A stretch of 64,000 nt of DNA from DASUVM01 sp963704675. GTDB taxonomy: Bacteria; Patescibacteriota; Saccharimonadia; Saccharimonadales; Saccharimonadaceae. The DNA lies in NCBI GenBank assembly GCA_963704675.1, contig OY969928.1:744001-808000 (forward strand), read 5' to 3'. The notes beneath the pieces were generated by a model. It searched no databases, was not told the origin of the DNA, and saw only the letters and a program-made list of their open reading frames with translations. How positions within the stretch are numbered: position 1 is the first letter of the stretch; each line of letters starts with the position of its first letter. A program made the translations under genes and the position numbers. Positions 60,024-64,000 of the stretch are shown in pieces.

Positions 60024-60428
60024 ATGTTCAAAAAAGTTATAAATTACCCACAGCTGCCATCGCTGTTAATTCGAATTGGCCTCGCGATTATCTTTACCTA
60101 TGCAGCTGTCGCATCCTTTGTCAGCCCGCGTGAGTGGATCGGCTTCTTACCGCCTTTCTTGACAAGTATATTGCCGGCAGAGCTGCTGTTGCAGATTTTT
60201 TCAATTATTGAACTATTACTCGCGGCTTGGCTTTTAAGCGGTATTTATATACGGTTTGCAGCCTTATTTGCAGCCTTAATGCTTGGTGGCATCGTTATGT
60301 CAAACTTTCAGTTATTTTCGATCAGTTTTCGTGATATTGCCTTAATCTTCGCTGCGTTAGCCTTAGCAACTATGAAAGACACCAATTCTTTAAAGGAAAA
60401 AGAGTACCAAAGTGAGCTTATGTCGTAA
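60024..60428 (+). CDS. DoxX family membrane protein
   Basis: A 134-residue protein from ATG 60024, 8 bases after the strong AAGGAGG. It has four TM helices with LLIRIGLAIIFTYAAVASFV, the loop PREWIGFLPPFL and ELLLQIFSIIELLLAAWLLS, as in DoxX/DoxD proteins. These are linked to redox or sulphur stress membrane complexes in other bacteria. Divergent from the cupredoxin-like gene, with 86 bases between. Confidence 0.85.
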   Translation: MFKKVINYPQLPSLLIRIGLAIIFTYAAVASFVSPREWIGFLPPFLTSILPAELLLQIFSIIELLLAAWLLSGIYIRFAALFAALMLGGIVMSNFQLFSISFRDIALIFAALALATMKDTNSLKEKEYQSELMS

Positions 60429-60469
60429 TTACTTGGCGTATATAAAACAGGAATCCCGGTAGCGCTTGT

Positions 60470-60660
60470 CTTCCTAAGAGAGGAGCTTAAGGTATCCATC
60501 ACACGCCTCAAGCTCCTCCGGAAGCATTGAGATATGAGAGTAAAAACCCGAAAAGGCTTCTTGGGCAAGCGAGCTACACAAGAGCAATCCAGCGTTGGGC
60601 TGGAATCGGCTAGGAAACCGATTCCACACGATTTGGAGAGGAAGTTTTGAGATTTAGGTA
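60470..60660 (+). repeat. Structured dispersed element, copy 3
   Basis: The intergenic stretch after DoxX contains module A-like GGAGCTT/AAGCTCC stems (60481-60520) and the core module B (60600-60642: CTGGAATCGG, GAAACCGATTCCACACGATT, GGAGAGGAA) in plus orientation. The right flank GAGATTTAGGT resembles that of copy 2. The outer arms are less complete than in copies 1 and 2, and there is extra sequence between A and B. The rest of the gap to 60766 holds the promoter region of the next gene (TATAAT-like at 60694-60699). Confidence 0.6.
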
Positions 60661-60766
60661 AGAATACCCTTGACAAGTAACCTAAAAGTAGTATAATTTA
60701 TATTACAAACTGTAATGAGGGCAGCCAAGCGCTGGCCTTTTGTCTTTTTTTAAGACATGGAGACTT

Positions 60767-61474
60767 ATGATGGCTGGAGTAAAAACTCTGCTGGGTGGAA
60801 TATTATTAACTGCTACTTTGGCGATATCAACCGTTACGCCGGCACTTGCGTGGCATCCTGACGGTAAAATTATCAAAAAAGTCCAAAATATAACTACAAA
60901 TTCGGTCCTTGCTGATGCCAATAGTGACAACCAAGCTGTTGAAGTAAAACCAGGTGATACCATTCGTTATGTTATTGAAGTTCGTAATGCAGCCGCACCG
61001 GCGGCAAATAATCATAATGATATGGTTGGAACTGTCATGACAGATACTCTGCCGACAGGTGTTGAGCTTGCGGCTAACCCGGCAACGCGTCAGATTAGCG
61101 AAAACCTGGGTCGTCTTAAGCCGGGTGAAACGAAAGTTAAAGAATATACGCTGAAGGTAACGAGTCAAAGTAACGGGCAAATTGTTGTTAATAAGGCTTG
61201 CTTTACTGGTGATACCGAAGTAAACGACAACCCGCAAAAAGGTTGTGATGAGGCGAGAGTTAAGGTCAAGGTTCCTGTTCAGCCACCAAAACCAGAGGAA
61301 CCTGAGGTTCCAAAACCTGAACAACCAGAAACTCCGGCACCGCAGCCTCAAGAGGAATTACCTATTGAGCTACCAGCAACTGGAATCGAGACAATACTTG
61401 GTGCCACAACTGGGGTAGGTGCGATTACTTACGCTGGTTACCATTATCTACGTAGCCGTCGGATCCTCGGCTAA
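60767..61474 (+). CDS. Surface protein with DUF11-like domain and LPATG sorting signal
   Basis: A 235-residue protein; ATG 60767 has GGAG 5 bases upstream. A signal peptide (1-28, ending ALA) is followed by a beta domain (about 32-155) with KPGDTIRYVIEVRNAA, MTDTLPTGVELAA and LKPGETKVKEYTLKV, as in DUF11/isopeptide-type repeats. Next come a Pro/Glu-rich wall-spanning stretch (165-205), the sortase motif LPATG, a hydrophobic helix and RSRR. Two cysteines (KACFTGD, KGCDEA) may form a disulfide. Sortase would couple it to the wall; no sortase gene is in the window. Terminator follows. Confidence 0.88.
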   Translation: MMAGVKTLLGGILLTATLAISTVTPALAWHPDGKIIKKVQNITTNSVLADANSDNQAVEVKPGDTIRYVIEVRNAAAPAANNHNDMVGTVMTDTLPTGVELAANPATRQISENLGRLKPGETKVKEYTLKVTSQSNGQIVVNKACFTGDTEVNDNPQKGCDEARVKVKVPVQPPKPEEPEVPKPEQPETPAPQPQEELPIELPATGIETILGATTGVGAITYAGYHYLRSRRILG

Positions 61475-61490
61475 ACATTAGATTTTTCTT

Positions 61491-61524
61491 AAAAGAGCTT
61501 ATAAAAGTTATAAGCTCTTTTTTG
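61491..61524 (+). terminator. Rho-independent terminator after the LPATG protein
   Basis: AAAAGAGCTTATA (61491-61503) pairs with TATAAGCTCTTTT (61509-61521), then TTTG. Confidence 0.88.
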
Positions 61525-61643
61525 TTTTACAGATGTAAGGTATTGTCATGTAGTCAATGTTGTTATGGCTACGCCGGTCATGCGCAGCAGAGCGTGATAT
61601 AATAGAAAAGCTGTTCAACAAGGCTCACGCCATAAGGAGGAAG

Positions 61644-62714
61644 ATGAAAATCGCACTCTTGGCGCCTGTCGAAGAGAAGGTGCCACCAAAAAAATACGGC
61701 GGAACAGAACGCGTCGTACATGTGTTAGCAGAAGAGTTACATAGATTAGGTCATAACGTTACAGTATTTGCGAGCGGAGATTCAAAAATTTCAGCCCGTC
61801 TCATTCCAACAGCCAAGAAAGCGGTTGGAACATATCTAAAAAAGCGCATTAGGGAAGCGGCGAACTATCAAGCATTAGTGAAAACAGCCGGGCATCTTCG
61901 AAAGGAGCGGTTCGATGTTATTCACAACCATGCGGGGTGGCAGGCGCTTCTTTTTCGTGATTTGTTTGAGCACCCTATGCTGACGACCTTACATTGGATA
62001 GATAGCGACTGTGAAAGGACGATGTATAATCAGTATAAAGATACGCCAGTCGTTTCTATCAGTGATTCACAGAGACATATTTTGCCCAATATGAATTATC
62101 TTGAGACCGTCTATCATGGTCTCCAGCTCGATGCATTTGTCTATAATCCTCAGCCGAAGGATTATTTTGCTTTTTTGGGGCGTTTATCGCCAGTTAAAGG
62201 AGCGGCCGAAGCAGTGCAGGTTGCTTTAAAAGCTGGTGTTAAGCTTGTTATGGCTGCCAAAATTAATGATTGGGAGCGCGATTACGTTGAAAAGCACGTC
62301 ATGCCCTATATTGATGGTAAGCAAATTATTTACCTTGGCGAGATTGGTCATGCGGCCAAGGTTGAGCTATTAAAAAACGCCAAGGCTGTTATCTCGCCAA
62401 TTCAATGGGATGAACCATTCGGGCTCGTTAACGTCGAGGCAATGGCTTGCGGTACACCCATACTCTCAACACCTTATGGCTCGATACCTGAGCTCATTAT
62501 TAATGGCAAGACTGGTTTTCTATGTAAAGATGTTAATGAGATGGTAGGACGAGTAAAGGTAGTCGATACGCTTAGTCGTGCTGCTTGCCGCGAACATGTT
62601 GAAGAAAACTTTTCGGCCGAACGTATGGCAAAGCAATATCTGCGACTTTACCGAGCTGTTGCACGGCAATTTGCAGGCAAGCCGGTCATGAAGTTTAAAG
62701 GTACACTCAGTTAA
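61644..62714 (+). CDS. GT4-family glycosyltransferase
   Basis: A 356-residue GT-B enzyme from ATG 61644, 3 bases after AAGGAGG. It has the opening KIALLAPVEEKVPPKKYGGT with ERVVHVLAEELHRLGH, VIHNHAGWQALLF, YFAFLGRLSPVKGA and E-x7-E in WDEPFGLVNVEAMACG. It is glycogen-synthase/sucrose-synthase-like GT4. The debranching-type gene follows 19 bases later, as in clusters for trehalose, glucan or compatible-solute metabolism, so it may act on storage or exported glucan rather than on the O-chain. Confidence 0.9.
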   Translation: MKIALLAPVEEKVPPKKYGGTERVVHVLAEELHRLGHNVTVFASGDSKISARLIPTAKKAVGTYLKKRIREAANYQALVKTAGHLRKERFDVIHNHAGWQALLFRDLFEHPMLTTLHWIDSDCERTMYNQYKDTPVVSISDSQRHILPNMNYLETVYHGLQLDAFVYNPQPKDYFAFLGRLSPVKGAAEAVQVALKAGVKLVMAAKINDWERDYVEKHVMPYIDGKQIIYLGEIGHAAKVELLKNAKAVISPIQWDEPFGLVNVEAMACGTPILSTPYGSIPELIINGKTGFLCKDVNEMVGRVKVVDTLSRAACREHVEENFSAERMAKQYLRLYRAVARQFAGKPVMKFKGTLS

Positions 62715-62733
62715 TTCATCGAAGGAGTTTTAC

Positions 62734-64000
62734 GTGTCAGAACTAGCCACTCAACCGCTTGGAGAGCAACAAGCGGTTATAAGAAGATTTGCTGAGACTA
62801 ATGATCCTGGAATACGACGAGAGATATTAAGCCCTCTCATTGCCCCAAATAATAGAGGATTTTTCACGAGTCTCGGACCGCTTTTTAGAGATGCCGTTTT
62901 TGGCCGCGATTCAATTAAAATGGCGGAAGATATGCACGGTACCTTGCATGAACGTACTAAACCAGCCGAGCGTGCTGAAGTTGAACGATTAAGCCGAAAT
63001 GTCATTCTGACGCTCGCCGGTCTACAGGGGGTTAAAAGTGATTCTCAATTCAGTGAAGAACAGCCGGGTAAGATTCATCATGAATATCGTAACCGTTCAA
63101 TTGAAGGCCGCCAAAGCGATGAGGTTGTGCAGCATATCATTACGAAGTTGCAAGAAGAGCAGCACTGGATGCCTCCAGGCAGCGATGAAAATGAACTTTG
63201 TTATTACGGAAGCGCCGATTCAACGCCGCTTTACATTCGGCTAGTAAAAGATCACGTAGATCTTTTTGGTAACTCTATCCTTCACGAGCAGGTAGAAGGG
63301 CGCGATGGCGTACAAAAGAATATTGCGAATAGCATTGCTCGAGCAGCTGAATATTTGCATGATGAAGTTGGCCGCTCAGTAAGCGGTTTACTTGAATTTA
63401 AACGTACTAATCCCACTGGCTTACGCAGCCAATCATGGAAGGATTCACCAAATGCCTACCTGCACCTTGATGGTACGCAGGCGAATTATGACGGAGGTGT
63501 GGCTGCCATTGACGTACAGGGTTACGCGTACGATGCCCTCGTCGCTGCTGCGGAGTTATTGCCTTATCTTGATCAGGCAGAAGATTGGCGAGAGCGCGCT
63601 GGCGACCTGAAAGCTCGAACGCTCGAAAAGCTGTGGTTGCCTGATGCTCAATATTTTGCACAAGCCCTAGATTATGATGACAGTGGTCAGCCTCGTTTAA
63701 TCAAGACACTCGCTAGTGATGCTGCAGTAACACTCGCCACCGGATTACTCGAAGATGATCGTGAAAGGCGTATGCATATTATCGAACGAATGCAATCTGC
63801 CGAATTCCATACTCCTGCTGGGCCACGCTTGCGCTCACTCGGTCATATTGCTATTGAAGGTGGCGTTAACTATCACGGCAGTCTTGTAGTTTGGCCGAAG
63901 GAAGTAAGCGACTATGTCAAAGGTCTTGAACGGGGTGGAAGTGACCTTCTTGCCGTCGTCAATGGTAACGGAATAATCACTTCAAGTATTAATACAGGCG
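62734..64000 (+). CDS. Glycogen debranching-type amylo-alpha-1,6-glucosidase (N-terminal part)
   Basis: An open frame from GTG 62734 (AAGGAG 8 bases upstream) runs to the window end without a stop, giving at least 422 residues. Segments PLFRDAVFGRDSIKMAED, LCYYGSADSTPLYIRLV, GLRSQSWKDSPNA and NYDGGVAAIDVQGYAYDAL match the (alpha/alpha)6-barrel glycosidase domain of bacterial amylo-alpha-1,6-glucosidases, including the SWKDS and YGS-DSTPL signatures. The enzyme would release alpha-1,6 branch glucose or act on a related glucan. The C-terminus is cut by the window. Pairs with the GT4 gene upstream. Confidence 0.88.
   Translation, partial: MSELATQPLGEQQAVIRRFAETNDPGIRREILSPLIAPNNRGFFTSLGPLFRDAVFGRDSIKMAEDMHGTLHERTKPAERAEVERLSRNVILTLAGLQGVKSDSQFSEEQPGKIHHEYRNRSIEGRQSDEVVQHIITKLQEEQHWMPPGSDENELCYYGSADSTPLYIRLVKDHVDLFGNSILHEQVEGRDGVQKNIANSIARAAEYLHDEVGRSVSGLLEFKRTNPTGLRSQSWKDSPNAYLHLDGTQANYDGGVAAIDVQGYAYDALVAAAELLPYLDQAEDWRERAGDLKARTLEKLWLPDAQYFAQALDYDDSGQPRLIKTLASDAAVTLATGLLEDDRERRMHIIERMQSAEFHTPAGPRLRSLGHIAIEGGVNYHGSLVVWPKEVSDYVKGLERGGSDLLAVVNGNGIITSSINTG

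Overview
The window looks like a chromosomal segment of a Candidate Phyla Radiation bacterium, most probably a Candidatus Saccharibacteria (TM7) member. The reasons are a cluster of small T4SS_pilin-type proteins beside PrgI-like, VirB6-like and VirB4 genes, a compact origin region (recF-dnaN-dnaA facing rpmH-rnpA-yidC-jag), many small membrane proteins without well-known relatives, and TGA used as an ordinary stop, which argues against Gracilibacteria/SR1. The assignment is inferred from gene content; no 16S gene is present. The background is moderately AT-rich, with a few strikingly GC-rich genes.

Layout. 0-4.7 kb: gene fragment, tRNA-Arg, two tRNA-Ser, a decayed Nudix gene, a PD-(D/E)XK nuclease-like gene, comF and hsp20. 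4.8-20.5 kb: a type IV secretion-like locus. Six pilin-like genes run on the minus strand; diverging from them are a membrane-anchored protein, VirB6-like and PrgI-like proteins, a TraC-like protein, the VirB4 ATPase, and two wall-lytic proteins (a VanY-type peptidase fusion and a transglycosylase + NlpC/P60 protein). 20.5-26.5 kb: replication origin region with consensus DnaA boxes between dnaA and rpmH. 26.5-52 kb: surface polysaccharide region with glycosyltransferases, a Wzm/Wzt ABC exporter, methyltransferase, dTDP-rhamnose genes (rmlA, fused rmlC-rmlD, rmlB), a polyprenyl-phosphate sugar transferase, an O-antigen ligase-like protein and GtrA, interspersed with secreted wall hydrolases. 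52-56.4 kb: an accessory stretch after tRNA-Asn with GC-rich, probably transferred genes, each with its own hairpin terminator. 56.4-64 kb: a DUF6766-like protein, a VirD4/HerA-like ATPase coupled to a beta-helix-like protein, a cupredoxin-like protein, DoxX, an LPXTG-type surface protein, a glycosyltransferase and the start of a glycogen-debranching-type enzyme.

How it works together. The secretion locus, wall hydrolases, polysaccharide export and sorted surface protein form a cell-surface programme that fits an episymbiont living on another (probably actinobacterial) cell. The GC-rich genes at 41.0, 53.1 and 54.7 kb have actinobacteria-like codon use and may come from such a host; this is inference.

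The most interesting unexplained signals are: (i) a three-copy family of structured intergenic elements (47.6, 50.3, 60.5 kb) whose core is conserved while the outer arms of at least two copies differ in sequence but stay self-complementary; (ii) recurrent TATAMT -10 hexamers, often extended TGn, placed 6-11 nt before start codons that lack a Shine-Dalgarno site, implying leaderless mRNAs; (iii) isolated GC-rich single-gene cassettes; and (iv) hairpins that begin within the encoded CCA of all four tRNAs.
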